From Aquella oligotrophica (GTDB lineage: Bacteria > Pseudomonadota > Gammaproteobacteria > Burkholderiales > UBA11063): a stretch of DNA of 64,000 bases. Location: contig NZ_CP024847.1 of NCBI RefSeq assembly GCF_002892535.1, positions 1,984,001 to 2,048,000 of the forward strand, written 5' to 3'. Both the position numbers and the translations under genes were made by a program. Below are positions 9,608-18,385 of the stretch, piece after piece (the stretch's first letter is position 1; every line of letters starts with the position of its first letter). The notes beneath the pieces were generated by a model. It was not told the origin of the DNA. It saw nothing but the letters and a program-made list of their open reading frames with translations, and made no database searches.

Positions 9608-11098
9608 ATGAATGATTTTCTAAATCTGCTTCAGTTAAGGCAAATTGAAAATGAAGCTGCCAAAAATAGTATAGATTTGATAGATCGTGCCGGACACTCT
9701 ACTGCATTATGGGTAAATGGTAAATTTAACAAAAAAGCCAGAATACTAATAGTAGCTGGACGGGGCAATAATGGTTGTGATGGCTTAGCAGCAGCAATAC
9801 ATCTTCAGCAGCTGGGCTATAAAGTTGATTGTATCAGATTATTTAAAGATAATACCAATGCTAATCAAGAATGGTTTAATAAATTACAAGCATTGAAAAA
9901 AAGCCTGACAAAATTCCCTCAGGATCTTGAAAAATATACATTAATAATAGATGCTATTTATGGTATTGGATTAACTCATGAGCTTGATGTCGAAACCAGC
10001 AAAATAATCCAGAAGATTAATGATTCAAATGCACATATTCTTGCTCTTGATGCGCCAAGCGGCTTAAATCCCTTTAGTGGAAGAGTTCAGGGATCTTCTA
10101 TCATTGCGGACTCAACACTTACTTTTATCAGTGATAAGCCCGGACTACATACTGGTGATGGACTTGATACTTGTGGTGAAATTGAAATTGCTGATTTAAT
10201 CAAACTATCTGATTATAAGCTCTTACCTGCGAATAACAAGATTGAATTTAACCTGCTTGATGATATACCCTACCAGCATCTGATGCGTTCTAAATTTAAC
10301 ACCAGCAAGGGAAATTATGGCACTGTAGCCATCATCGGTGGTAATCAAGGTATGCATGGAGCACTATACCTTGCTGGAAAAGCCGCACTACTTTCAGGAG
10401 CGGGGAAAGTAGTGTTGGGCGCTCTTGATAACGATTTTACATTAAACTTTAATACTCCTGAATTAATGTCCCAATCGCCCAAAGAAATTATTCAGAATAT
10501 TCAAGCATTTGATGCTATTGCTATTGGTCCAGGTCTTGGACAAGATGACAAAGCTGTAAAAATATTAAATAAATTATTAGATAATATTGAAGATAGTAAA
10601 CTTCTTGTTGATGCAGATGCCTTGAATCTTATATCAACCAATCATGATCTCAAACTTAAATTTAGAGAAGTCCGCTATAAAATTATTACACCACACCCCG
10701 GTGAAGCAGCACGAATTCTTGGGGTTACGGTAAACGAAGTTCAAGATAATCGATTTATGTCGATCGCGGATTTAACTGACAAACTAAATAGTGTTACGAT
10801 TCTAAAAGGAGCAGGAACCTTAATCCAGTCGGAGAAGAATATTTATATTAACTCAACTGGAAATCCAGCTCTGGCTAATGCAGGACAAGGTGATACCCTA
10901 ACTGGAATTATAGTTGCTCTACTTGGTCAAGGAATGGATTTGCTTTCTGCAAGCCGTTTTGGCGTATTTATCCATGGACTAGCAGCTACCAAACTAGTCT
11001 TATCGCGCCGTGGATTTAATGGAATACTTGCTAGTGATGTCGCTGAGGAAGCATCTAAATTAATAAATGAATATGTATATGCCGGAGTTTTTGAGTAA
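9608..11098 (+). CDS. nnr: Bifunctional NAD(P)HX epimerase / ADP-dependent NAD(P)HX dehydratase
   Basis: This enzyme repairs hydrated NADH and NADPH. The N-terminal ~210 residues are the YjeF_N/NnrE epimerase domain (GRGNNGCDGLAAA, LDAPSGLNPFSG). The rest is the ribokinase-like NnrD dehydratase (GNYGTVAIIGGNQGMHGA, ITPHPGEAARILG, NAGQGDTLTGI). The length of about 496 residues matches the fused form of E. coli. An in-frame ATG at 9596 exists, but the one at 9608 has a TGGA site 7 bases upstream and leaves MNDFLNLLQLRQIE as a normal family N-terminus. Confidence 0.92.
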   Translation: MNDFLNLLQLRQIENEAAKNSIDLIDRAGHSTALWVNGKFNKKARILIVAGRGNNGCDGLAAAIHLQQLGYKVDCIRLFKDNTNANQEWFNKLQALKKSLTKFPQDLEKYTLIIDAIYGIGLTHELDVETSKIIQKINDSNAHILALDAPSGLNPFSGRVQGSSIIADSTLTFISDKPGLHTGDGLDTCGEIEIADLIKLSDYKLLPANNKIEFNLLDDIPYQHLMRSKFNTSKGNYGTVAIIGGNQGMHGALYLAGKAALLSGAGKVVLGALDNDFTLNFNTPELMSQSPKEIIQNIQAFDAIAIGPGLGQDDKAVKILNKLLDNIEDSKLLVDADALNLISTNHDLKLKFREVRYKIITPHPGEAARILGVTVNEVQDNRFMSIADLTDKLNSVTILKGAGTLIQSEKNIYINSTGNPALANAGQGDTLTGIIVALLGQGMDLLSASRFGVFIHGLAATKLVLSRRGFNGILASDVAEEASKLINEYVYAGVFE

Positions 11099-11124
11099 AA
11101 TCGCATCTTTAAATTAATACCAAT

Positions 11125-11242
11125 AATGTAACTACTGTATCCCCCCTGTAACTAAGGGAATATAAAAATCCGACGCAGTTTAGATGAGAGTAAAATAAGA
11201 AGTCTTGCAACGCAGCTATTGCTAGATAGTCCGAGCAGTTTC
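11125..11242 (+). repeat. Dispersed ~130-bp palindromic repeat, copy 1 (divergent)
   Basis: This segment matches two others at 57454-57592 and 63809-63937. Shared blocks in order are CTGTAACT near the left end, GGAATAT, a central AAGAAGT/AAATAAG region, CTTGCAACGCAGCTATTGC and TAGTCCGAGCAGTT at the right end. The ends are imperfect inverted repeats, so the unit can fold into one long hairpin. This copy is the most degraded. No coding sequence is present. Confidence 0.7.
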
Positions 11243-11360
11243 CCAATAATTTCCTACACGCATGGTTGACAGATTATATGGCAATAAATTAAAATTACCA
11301 GTAAGAGAAAACTAAAATAAATTTTAATGATAACCATGTTTTGTAAAAAGGAGAACTAAA

Positions 11361-11471
11361 ATGGATGCATTTTGGCTTCTTATAGCACTCGCAGTTAGTG
11401 GTTTATTTTTATTGTTTATTACACTTGGTGTCAATAAAAAAGAACAGAATCGCAAAGCCAAACATGAGTAG
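11361..11471 (+). CDS. Small single-span membrane protein (36 residues)
   Basis: The ORF encodes MDAFWLLIALAVSGLFLLFI and then TLGVNKKEQNRKAKHE. It has one hydrophobic helix, an acidic residue at the N-terminus and a strongly basic tail, giving N-out/C-in topology by the positive-inside rule. An excellent AAAAAGGAG ribosome site lies at 11346-11354 with 6-7 bases spacing, which supports real translation. Small membrane subunits of this form often attach to oxidases or transporters (CydX- or CcoQ-like), but I cannot assign a partner. The adjacent minus-strand genes are regulators and ndh. Confidence 0.65.
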   Translation: MDAFWLLIALAVSGLFLLFITLGVNKKEQNRKAKHE

Positions 11472-11524
11472 CGCGCTTGGTTAACGTCATTGACTGTGAT
11501 ATTAGAGTGTCTGTTTAAAATTTC

Positions 11525-11551
11525 CCAGTTTACCCAAAAATACTAAACTGG
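11525..11551 (-). terminator. Hairpin terminator of the regulator pair
   Basis: CCAGTTTA (11525-11532) and TAAACTGG (11544-11551) form a perfect 8-bp stem with an 11-base loop just after the minus-strand stop codon. The minus-strand tail GGAAATTTTAAAC is only moderately T-rich. Confidence 0.6.
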
Positions 11552-11554
11552 TTC

Positions 11555-12295
11555 TTAGATATTATTGACCATCTCAGGAATATTTAATGCAGGCAATCTT
11601 AAATCATTTTCCGAGCTATTAATAATTAATTCAATCAGCTCAGTTATTGATGAACAGTTGTACTTTTGATAAAGTTTAGTCAAGAAGTATTTTATTTGCC
11701 GATCGCTATATTCTTTACTAGTAAGATTTTGCAGTATATAAGCAATTTCCTTACGCTGATGAAAGCCCATGAGTAAACAGGCAATAATTTGATGCTGCTC
11801 TTCCGAAAGCTCTTCTTTAAATACCACATCAACTTTATCCTGCCGTCCTGACATTACCCGGTGAATTATATTACTATGTTGAGCAAGATTCAATAGTGCA
11901 GCTGAAATAAATATCCCAACACAGTTATTTGTTCCTGGATTTATTATTGGTCTTTTCCGTATATAATATAATCTTATTTCATTACCCTGCTTAATCTGAT
12001 ATACAGACTCATGAAATACCTTTTCCTGAATAATTTTACATTCAGACTCTTCGATCTTTAATGCCAGATTACTATTATTATAAATACTAAATCTACGTCC
12101 CAAAATTTCACTGCCACAATTAAAAATTTCAGAAAATTGATTTGAAATACCTAAATATTCAAGCCTAGTATTCACTACTGCCGCAATTTCATTATAAAAA
12201 ATATGTTTTAGTAGCCATAACTGATTTAATAAATATTCCTCATCGGAAAGAAAGTCATTATTTTGTGGCAAATCATAATCTTCATGTATCAACAT
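11555..12295 (-). CDS. PAS-like/LuxR-type HTH regulator, single-module paralog A
   Basis: The 246-residue protein is one of five related proteins here. Residues ~25-135 resemble a small sensor domain of PAS type (EIAAVVNTRLEYLGISNQFSEIF, then IRKRPIINPGTNNCVGIFIS). Residues ~155-225 form a LuxR-like helix-turn-helix: LSEEQHQIIACLLMGFHQRKEIA, then SDRQIKYFLTKLYQKYNCSSITELIELI. Compared with canonical LuxR domains there is an insertion of several residues between the scanning and recognition helices. The start codon overlaps the end of paralog B by 14 bases, so both are translated from one message. The ligand and targets are unknown. Confidence 0.65.
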   Translation of the reverse strand: MLIHEDYDLPQNNDFLSDEEYLLNQLWLLKHIFYNEIAAVVNTRLEYLGISNQFSEIFNCGSEILGRRFSIYNNSNLALKIEESECKIIQEKVFHESVYQIKQGNEIRLYYIRKRPIINPGTNNCVGIFISAALLNLAQHSNIIHRVMSGRQDKVDVVFKEELSEEQHQIIACLLMGFHQRKEIAYILQNLTSKEYSDRQIKYFLTKLYQKYNCSSITELIELIINSSENDLRLPALNIPEMVNNI

Positions 12296-13046
12296 ATTTA
12301 TTACTCGATAGGATAGTTACCAGAAGCAAATACATCCGGGGGAGTTCAAGATTAATCATATCATTTGAAATTAAGGTTAATAATTGGCTAATACTGCTAC
12401 AGTGAAATTTTTGATATAATGCATTTAAGCCATTTTTTACTTTGATTTCATTTATTTTTTCTTTAGTAACATTGCTAAGCATGGCAGAAATTTCTTTTCT
12501 AGAATGAAAACCGAGTAACAAGGCAAATATTATCTGTTGCTCACTGTTAGTTAATTTTTGCTCTTTAGTAGCTAAGTATGAACTTTTATTGGGTACAAAT
12601 AGCTTAAGATAGGATTTTCGCAATATGCCAGGCTTGAACTTTCCGGCAACAATTAGAAGTCCAACTACATTATTATTAGATGGATTTATCAGTTGCCGCT
12701 TCCGAATCCCACAGTATTCCGTTTTCTCATTTTTTTGGTAAAAGCAAATTGAATCCTGACATGGATATTTTTCAAGGATGTCCTGCTCTTGTTGCAAAAT
12801 AGCCAACTCGGTATCAATATCAGTTAAATTATTGACAATTTTTTTACCAAGAGCATTCTTATCTAAATTAAATTCATAGGCATATTCATCAGACATTGCA
12901 ATATATTCAAGAGCAGAATTTTTTACTGCAATCATTTCCCCTCTAAAAAGATAGCTGACATTCTTTATAGTATAACGCAAAAACTCCCGATCTGTCATTA
13001 GAGGAAATGAATCTATCTGTTTTCGCAATAATTCTAAAACATGCAT
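12282..13046 (-). CDS. PAS-like/LuxR-type HTH regulator, single-module paralog B
   Basis: The 254-residue protein has the same plan as paralog A. A sensor half contains AVKNSALEYIAMSDEYAYEF and IRKRQLINPSNNNVVGLLIV. A C-terminal HTH reads LTNSEQQIIFALLLGFHSRKEIS, then IKVKNGLNALYQKFHCSSISQLLTLI. The shared (I)RKR-INP and FHxRKEI strings show a direct duplication with paralog A. It is first in the two-gene transcript, 16 bases after the ndh stop, so it could also be read through from ndh. Function is inferred only from the HTH. Confidence 0.65.
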   Translation of the reverse strand: MHVLELLRKQIDSFPLMTDREFLRYTIKNVSYLFRGEMIAVKNSALEYIAMSDEYAYEFNLDKNALGKKIVNNLTDIDTELAILQQEQDILEKYPCQDSICFYQKNEKTEYCGIRKRQLINPSNNNVVGLLIVAGKFKPGILRKSYLKLFVPNKSSYLATKEQKLTNSEQQIIFALLLGFHSRKEISAMLSNVTKEKINEIKVKNGLNALYQKFHCSSISQLLTLISNDMINLELPRMYLLLVTILSSNKYVDT

Positions 13047-13062
13047 TCATTACACCTTATAA

Positions 13063-14388
13063 TCATGAATCCGGCTTGGCAACATTTCGTTGAAGAAAGG
13101 CCTTTGAGCTATTTTCTTCTATTTCATTATCATGAACAATCAAACGACTACCACGTTTGGATGTCCAATAAGTCCATGCCCAACGCAACATAATCATTAA
13201 TTTATTATCATAACCAATCAGATACCAAATGTGTACCACCACCCATAATATCCAAGCGATATAACCGGAAAACTCTAATTTACCAAGTTGCGCAACAGCT
13301 GCATTCTTACCGATTACTGCCATATTTCCCTTATCCAAGTATTTGAAGCTCTCCCCTGACTCACCATTTGCCTCTTTTTTTAATAATTTACCAATATAGT
13401 ACCCCTCCTGCATTGCGACTGGGGCAATACCAGGTAAAGGCTTACCGTTTTTATCTTTTAGATGCGAAATATCACCCAGCACAAAAATATTCGAATAACC
13501 AGGGATGCTTAAATCGGGATTTACTTCTATTCTACCCTGAGTATCTTGTTGTGCATCAGTTTTATTGGCAAGAAGTCCAGCAAGCGGAGTCGTTTTCATT
13601 CCGGCTGCCCATAATACAGTTTGAGTGAAAAGAGTCGTTTCACCACCTTCAGATTTGAGTCGAATATACTCGGATTGAATATCAGTAACCCTATTATTAG
13701 TAACAACAGTAACCCCAAGTTTATGTAACTGATCTACTGCTTTTTGAGATAGTTTGCTGCTATAAGCTGGTAAAGCTCTATCAGAACCTTCTACTAGAAT
13801 AATTTCAACATCAGATGGAACAAAATTACGAAAATCTTTACGTAAGGTATTATGCGCAAGTTCGCCCAAAGAGCCGGCTAATTCAACTCCTGTAGGTCCA
13901 CTACCCACGACAACAAAACGTAACAAAGCCTTGCGTTTTTCTGAGTCTTTCTCCAACTCAGCTTTTTCAAAAGCCATAAATATACGGTTACGGATTTCAA
14001 GTGCATCTTCAATAGTTTTTAATCCTGGGGCGTGTTCTGCCCATTGAGTATTACCAAAATAATTATGAGTAACACCACTACAAACAATTAATTTATCGTA
14101 CTCAAAATCACCTTCATCAGTAATTACTAGCTGATTTTTAATATCAAAATCATGGACTTTTGTTCGATAAACAGAAACATTTTTATCTTTTGTCAATGCA
14201 GAACGTAACGGAAAGGTAATATCTGCCTCGGTTAAACTAGCTGTAGCGACCTGATACAAGAGAGGCTGAAAAAGATTAAAATTACGCTTATCCAATAAAG
14301 TAACTTGATAAGAACTGTCTTTCAATTCCCAAGCAGCTGCTAAACCAGCAAACCCGCCACCAACAATAACTACTTTTGGCTTAGTCAT
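13063..14388 (-). CDS. ndh: Type II NADH:quinone oxidoreductase
   Basis: The 441-residue FAD enzyme passes electrons from NADH to quinone without proton pumping, at the inner face of the membrane. It shows VVIVGGGFAGLAAAWEL (FAD Rossmann motif), LFQPLLYQVATASLTEADI, a second dinucleotide site FVVVGSGPTGVELAGSL near residue 160, VFVLGDISH, and a C-terminal hydrophobic segment (YIAWILWVVVHIWYLIGY) that anchors such enzymes to the membrane. A GGAGGAG ribosome site precedes the ATG. A near-perfect palindrome sits upstream at 14414-14432. Confidence 0.93.
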   Translation of the reverse strand: MTKPKVVIVGGGFAGLAAAWELKDSSYQVTLLDKRNFNLFQPLLYQVATASLTEADITFPLRSALTKDKNVSVYRTKVHDFDIKNQLVITDEGDFEYDKLIVCSGVTHNYFGNTQWAEHAPGLKTIEDALEIRNRIFMAFEKAELEKDSEKRKALLRFVVVGSGPTGVELAGSLGELAHNTLRKDFRNFVPSDVEIILVEGSDRALPAYSSKLSQKAVDQLHKLGVTVVTNNRVTDIQSEYIRLKSEGGETTLFTQTVLWAAGMKTTPLAGLLANKTDAQQDTQGRIEVNPDLSIPGYSNIFVLGDISHLKDKNGKPLPGIAPVAMQEGYYIGKLLKKEANGESGESFKYLDKGNMAVIGKNAAVAQLGKLEFSGYIAWILWVVVHIWYLIGYDNKLMIMLRWAWTYWTSKRGSRLIVHDNEIEENSSKAFLQRNVAKPDS

Positions 14389-14413
14389 AACTCCTCCATC
14401 TTTTCAAACCTGA

Positions 14414-14432
14414 TGTGTACATGATATACACA
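14414..14432. promoter_or_regulatory. Operator-like palindrome upstream of ndh
   Basis: TGTGTACATGATATACACA is a 19-base near-perfect palindrome (TGTGTA/TACACA half-sites) about 25 bases ahead of the ndh start codon. Its symmetry and position suggest a repressor or redox-regulator site; it does not fit the FNR or Rex consensus well. Confidence 0.45.
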
Positions 14433-14489
14433 ACTATTTACAAAAACTCAAGATATAATTATACCAAGCGGAATAAAGTTTATTTATAA

Positions 14490-15371
14490 CTATTTACGGG
14501 CATAAATAACTATTGACATCATAACTAGCATCATGCCAATAAATTTATTTAATGTCAACCCCTCTCCCAAAATAATCCAAGCAAGAATTACCGTTGCCAG
14601 AGGCATAAATGCAGTTGATAACGCAGCATAAGCAGCATCAATATTTTTTATACCTTTTTGCCAGAAGATAAAAAATAGGCCTGAATTTATTCCAATAATT
14701 ATGAGCATAGTCCAATCATGCAGTGAAACCATACTCCATAAACTTGCTGGCAAAAATAAAATGATAATAAAAAGGATGGGTACATTTATCGCATTAAGCA
14801 TAAATACTTTTAGCATATTATTCATTTTTAATGGGTAATATTTACTTAAAGTGTAATATAAGCCATCTGGTATGAGAGAAATAAAAATTAGAAAATTACC
14901 AAGTACTGCCTTGCTATTTTGGCTTCCTAAAGCACCATAATTAATCAAAATCAAACCACAAATTGAAATCATAATTGAGAGCATCATCTTAGATGTCATT
15001 TTTTGCCGAAATAATAAGATATTTAAGCAAATAACAACAGCTGGCAATAAACTAGTGATTAGACCAGCACTATTTGCATCAGTATAATGTAGCCCACTTA
15101 GCATGATAAAATTAAACGCGACTCCAGCTCCGATTGCTTTAGCAAATAAAACAAACCAATCATTACGGCAAAAATCAAATTTAAATCTTCTAGCATCATC
15201 ATTTCTGATTAGAAGTAATAGCATAAAGATACTGGCAAAACTAAACCGAATCGTCATAATTATAACTGGATTTAGATGATTAACCAGGCCTTTACTTAGT
15301 ACAATATTTACCCCGACACAGGCTTGAGCTAAAAATAACCACCCCATTGATTTTAATAAAATTTTATTCAT
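14490..15371 (-). CDS. EamA/DMT-family transporter
   Basis: The protein has about 293 residues and ten hydrophobic segments arranged as two EamA repeats, the drug/metabolite transporter fold of the inner membrane. Repeat 1 contains VNIVLSKGLVNHLNPVIIM; repeat 2 ends FMPLATVILAWIILGEGLTLNKFIG, a classic DMT segment. The ATG at 15371 is preferred; an upstream TTG at 15389 would overlap the previous gene. It is last in a run with FAH, LhgO-like and LysO-like genes, so export of a metabolite or amino acid is plausible but unproven. Confidence 0.8.
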   Translation of the reverse strand: MNKILLKSMGWLFLAQACVGVNIVLSKGLVNHLNPVIIMTIRFSFASIFMLLLLIRNDDARRFKFDFCRNDWFVLFAKAIGAGVAFNFIMLSGLHYTDANSAGLITSLLPAVVICLNILLFRQKMTSKMMLSIMISICGLILINYGALGSQNSKAVLGNFLIFISLIPDGLYYTLSKYYPLKMNNMLKVFMLNAINVPILFIIILFLPASLWSMVSLHDWTMLIIIGINSGLFFIFWQKGIKNIDAAYAALSTAFMPLATVILAWIILGEGLTLNKFIGMMLVMMSIVIYARK

Positions 15372-15375
15372 TCGG

Positions 15376-16281
15376 TTACAGTTTTGCAAAAACAGATATT
15401 AAAACTGGTACTGCTATACTTAGTAGCATTCCACTAGAAATTGCCAGAATAACGCATTCCTCATGTAAATTTTGCTTAATAACAGGTAAAGAAAAATCCA
15501 TTGCCGTACCCCCACAATAACCAACCATTGAAGCAGGATAGCGCTGTCCCAAGCTTGGAATCAGAATAATTGCGATAACCTCGCGGATAAAATCAATAAA
15601 AAACGCCATTGCTCCATAGTTCTGATCGATCAGATTACCGGTTAGAATACTCGATAAAGTGTACCAACCAAAACCGGAGCTGAGAATTAAACCATGTGTC
15701 CATTTTATTCCACAGATATATGCAGCAATACTACCAGCTATAAGTGAACTTATAATTATCAAAGCTGCCAATTTTAAACCATTTCGGTTTAAGATCACAG
15801 AAACAAGCGAAACACCATTAGCCCGCATCTGGTGTCCGATGATGAAAAGTAAGATAAATAATAGCAGCGATATAAACTCGCTTAGCGCATGTAATGGATG
15901 TTTGATAAGTACGCCACAGCACATGCCAATTATGATAATAACTACATACTTACCACTCTCCCTAGCAAATTGAAGGAAATTAGCACTTTTGCTATGATGA
16001 AGGGGCTTACGTAAGCTGCGATTTATTTTTTTTAATAACCAATAACAAGCATAAAAATTTGCTAGAAATAAGGCGATTGTAAAAGTAACTACAATTCGAC
16101 TAAGCGAAATAAGCTGACTTATTAAATCACTGCTACTACTACCTAACTCATAGCCCATTACAAAAAGGATAAGCACAACTATATAGACCAACGTTTTATT
16201 AAGCGCACTATCCGATATGGGAAGGTTTTTAATCCCATAACCCAAGACTAATGCACCTAAAATAGCTAATAACTGTATCAT
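15376..16281 (-). CDS. lysO: LysO-family (DUF340) putative lysine exporter
   Basis: The 301-residue membrane protein begins MIQLLAILGALVLGYGIKNLP and has about eight hydrophobic spans. It shows the conserved GFGWYTLSSILTGNL, then YGAMAFFIDFIREVIAIILIP and a GYCGGTAMDFSLPVIKQ near residue 260, all typical of E. coli YbjE/LysO, which exports L-lysine. It lies 9 bases after the LhgO-like gene, in the same transcript. Substrate in this organism is inferred from family only. Confidence 0.85.
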   Translation of the reverse strand: MIQLLAILGALVLGYGIKNLPISDSALNKTLVYIVVLILFVMGYELGSSSSDLISQLISLSRIVVTFTIALFLANFYACYWLLKKINRSLRKPLHHSKSANFLQFARESGKYVVIIIIGMCCGVLIKHPLHALSEFISLLLFILLFIIGHQMRANGVSLVSVILNRNGLKLAALIIISSLIAGSIAAYICGIKWTHGLILSSGFGWYTLSSILTGNLIDQNYGAMAFFIDFIREVIAIILIPSLGQRYPASMVGYCGGTAMDFSLPVIKQNLHEECVILAISSGMLLSIAVPVLISVFAKL

Positions 16282-16290
16282 CTGTTTTCT

Positions 16291-17484
16291 TTATAAATAA
16301 TTTTCAGCCACATGCTTGGCAAAAGCAAAGGATGCGGTATATGCGGGAGAAACACTGTTTATTATATGTATTGAATTAAGTCCACGCTCAATCAAAAAAT
16401 CATCCATAATTTCTTGCTTTTTCAAATTATACAATCGTGGCTGGATGCCTGGAGTACCCCAATCAGTAAACTCAAACTGTTTAATATTTTTCACTAAATT
16501 TGTAGAGTATTTTATCAAACCTTTTTTTGTCTGTTTTTTAAGTTCAGCAAAGGCAAGATCCCTAAAATTAAACTTATTACTCCAAAGTAATTTAAATTCA
16601 GTTCCTAATACTTCACGCATTTCATTAAAGCGCCAGTTTTCAAGCCATGAATAATTTTCACGCGCAAGACATGGTACTGCAGTTGGTCCAACTTTTATTT
16701 TGCCGTCATATTCCGGTGAGAAATGAACTCCAAGAAGCTTTATCTTCGCATCTGGCACCGGATAAATATGTCTCCGATAATTGCCAATCAAATCATTACA
16801 GTAGAGAAAAATTCCTTTAAATGGAATCAGAACATAGTCTTCAATCAAACCAAAATCCGTCGCAATTTTATCAGCATACATTCCAGCACAATTAATCAGG
16901 GTCATGTACTCAATCTCTCCCTGACTGGTTTTTATACAATTCCCATTTATATTTTCAATATACTCTGTTTTAAACATAAACTTGACACTTGCATGAGCTA
17001 ACTCACGCTGCAATTCGGAACAAATAGCCAAGGCATGAAATGATGCCGTATCAGGCGAATAAATGGCATAGCCAGAAGTTTTGGCGGTAGGCTCGATTTC
17101 GGATAGTTCTTTCTCATCAACGAGGCTACAATTAACGCCATTGGCAATTGCTCGCTGGTAAAGCTCCTGTATTTGAATAGTTTCGGAATCATTAGCCGCA
17201 ACTACAACCTTTCCACATTGGTTAAGCGGAATTTTATTTTTGAGCGAATAATCCCTAAGCATTTTCGAACCTGCAACACAGAACTTGGCACGCAAACTGT
17301 CGGTGGCATAGTATAAGCCAGCATGAAGTACACCGCTATTTCTGCCACTGGCATGGCGCGCAATCCAATCTTCTTTATCAATAACCAGAATTGATTTATT
17401 AGGATATTTATCGCACAACTCTCTAGCAATAGTTAAACCAATTATTCCTGCCCCAACTATTAAATAATCTGTCTTTAACTGCAT
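16291..17484 (-). CDS. lhgO: L-2-hydroxyglutarate oxidase/dehydrogenase-like FAD enzyme
   Basis: The 397-residue protein starts with the FAD-binding motif DYLIVGAGIIGLTIARELCD, followed by ARHASGRNSGVLHAGLYYATDSLRA, typical of LhgO. The middle contains INCAGMYADKIA and the end has GLNSIHIINSVSPAYTASFAFA. The family oxidises L-2-hydroxyglutarate to 2-oxoglutarate and feeds electrons to quinone. The start is six bases after the FAH gene stop, indicating cotranscription. Other members of the DAO superfamily are possible alternatives. Confidence 0.88.
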   Translation of the reverse strand: MQLKTDYLIVGAGIIGLTIARELCDKYPNKSILVIDKEDWIARHASGRNSGVLHAGLYYATDSLRAKFCVAGSKMLRDYSLKNKIPLNQCGKVVVAANDSETIQIQELYQRAIANGVNCSLVDEKELSEIEPTAKTSGYAIYSPDTASFHALAICSELQRELAHASVKFMFKTEYIENINGNCIKTSQGEIEYMTLINCAGMYADKIATDFGLIEDYVLIPFKGIFLYCNDLIGNYRRHIYPVPDAKIKLLGVHFSPEYDGKIKVGPTAVPCLARENYSWLENWRFNEMREVLGTEFKLLWSNKFNFRDLAFAELKKQTKKGLIKYSTNLVKNIKQFEFTDWGTPGIQPRLYNLKKQEIMDDFLIERGLNSIHIINSVSPAYTASFAFAKHVAENYL

Positions 17485-17490
17485 TTTATC

Positions 17491-18366
17491 CTACTCTACT
17501 ACATTTTCCAGCACACCGATGCCAGCAACTTCAATCTTAACTTTATCACCAGATTGTAGAAATCTTGGTGGATTAAAGCCCATTCCCACCCCACTAGGTG
17601 TTCCAGTTGCAATAATATCACCAGGATAGAGAGTAATCCCAGCAGATAAACTTTCAATAAGCGCCGGAATATCAAAGATAAATAATGAAGTCGAAGAGTC
17701 CTGACGTAACTCATCATTAACCCAACAACGGATGGCAGTATTATTACCATCAAATTCATCTTTGGATACCAACCATGGTCCCATTGGGCAAAAACTGTCT
17801 AAACTCTTGGCTATATGCCATTGCTGATGTTTCTTTTGTAGATCGCGTGCCGAGACATCATTAATTATCGTATATCCCCAAACATGCTCCATTGCATTTT
17901 CACGACTAATTCCTCGCCCTTTTTTACCAATAACAACAGCTAGCTCTGCCTCGTAATCCAGATGATTAGTCAAGTTTGCATGACGAAGGATTTTAGCCTG
18001 TGGCGCAATTACCGATTCTGGTACTTTAGTAAAAATAATCGGATATGTTGGGGCTTCACTTCCTGAAGTTGGGCCGCTACCTAAACCACTTTTGGCTACT
18101 TCTTTTACATGGTCTAGATAGTTTTTGCCAGCACAAAAGATATTTCGTCGTGGTCTTGGCAATGGTGCTTCTAGTTCGACGCTATCAAGTGAAGTAGTTT
18201 CCCTGATTTTCGGCAACTCGCCACCTTCCGAAAGAAGATCTAGCAGGTATTGAACGCCATTTTTTGCATTTTCAATAGTTAAATCAAATATTGATACCAT
18301 TTTAGCAGCAACATCAACAATCCCGACACACCTTTGTTGATTATAGCGAAATGTAGCTAGTTTCAT
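17491..18366 (-). CDS. Fumarylacetoacetate hydrolase (FAH) family protein
   Basis: The 291-residue protein shows the FAH fold: NIFCAGKNYLDHVKE, the metal-binding DYEAELAVVIGKKGRGIS, the segment GYTIINDVSARDLQKKHQQW, and C-terminal GDIIATGTPSGVGMGFNPPRFL. The family covers C-C hydrolases and decarboxylases acting on oxo-acids, often at the end of aromatic catabolism. It is the first gene of a four-gene run with an LhgO-like oxidase and two exporters, so the substrate may be a dicarboxylic oxo-acid; that is inference. Confidence 0.85.
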   Translation of the reverse strand: MKLATFRYNQQRCVGIVDVAAKMVSIFDLTIENAKNGVQYLLDLLSEGGELPKIRETTSLDSVELEAPLPRPRRNIFCAGKNYLDHVKEVAKSGLGSGPTSGSEAPTYPIIFTKVPESVIAPQAKILRHANLTNHLDYEAELAVVIGKKGRGISRENAMEHVWGYTIINDVSARDLQKKHQQWHIAKSLDSFCPMGPWLVSKDEFDGNNTAIRCWVNDELRQDSSTSLFIFDIPALIESLSAGITLYPGDIIATGTPSGVGMGFNPPRFLQSGDKVKIEVAGIGVLENVVE

Positions 18367-18385
18367 GATTAGATCCTTTCAATAT

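Noticed and set aside
13368-13628. Plus-strand open frame opposite ndh
   Set aside because: Shadow of the conserved ndh frame with no ribosome site.
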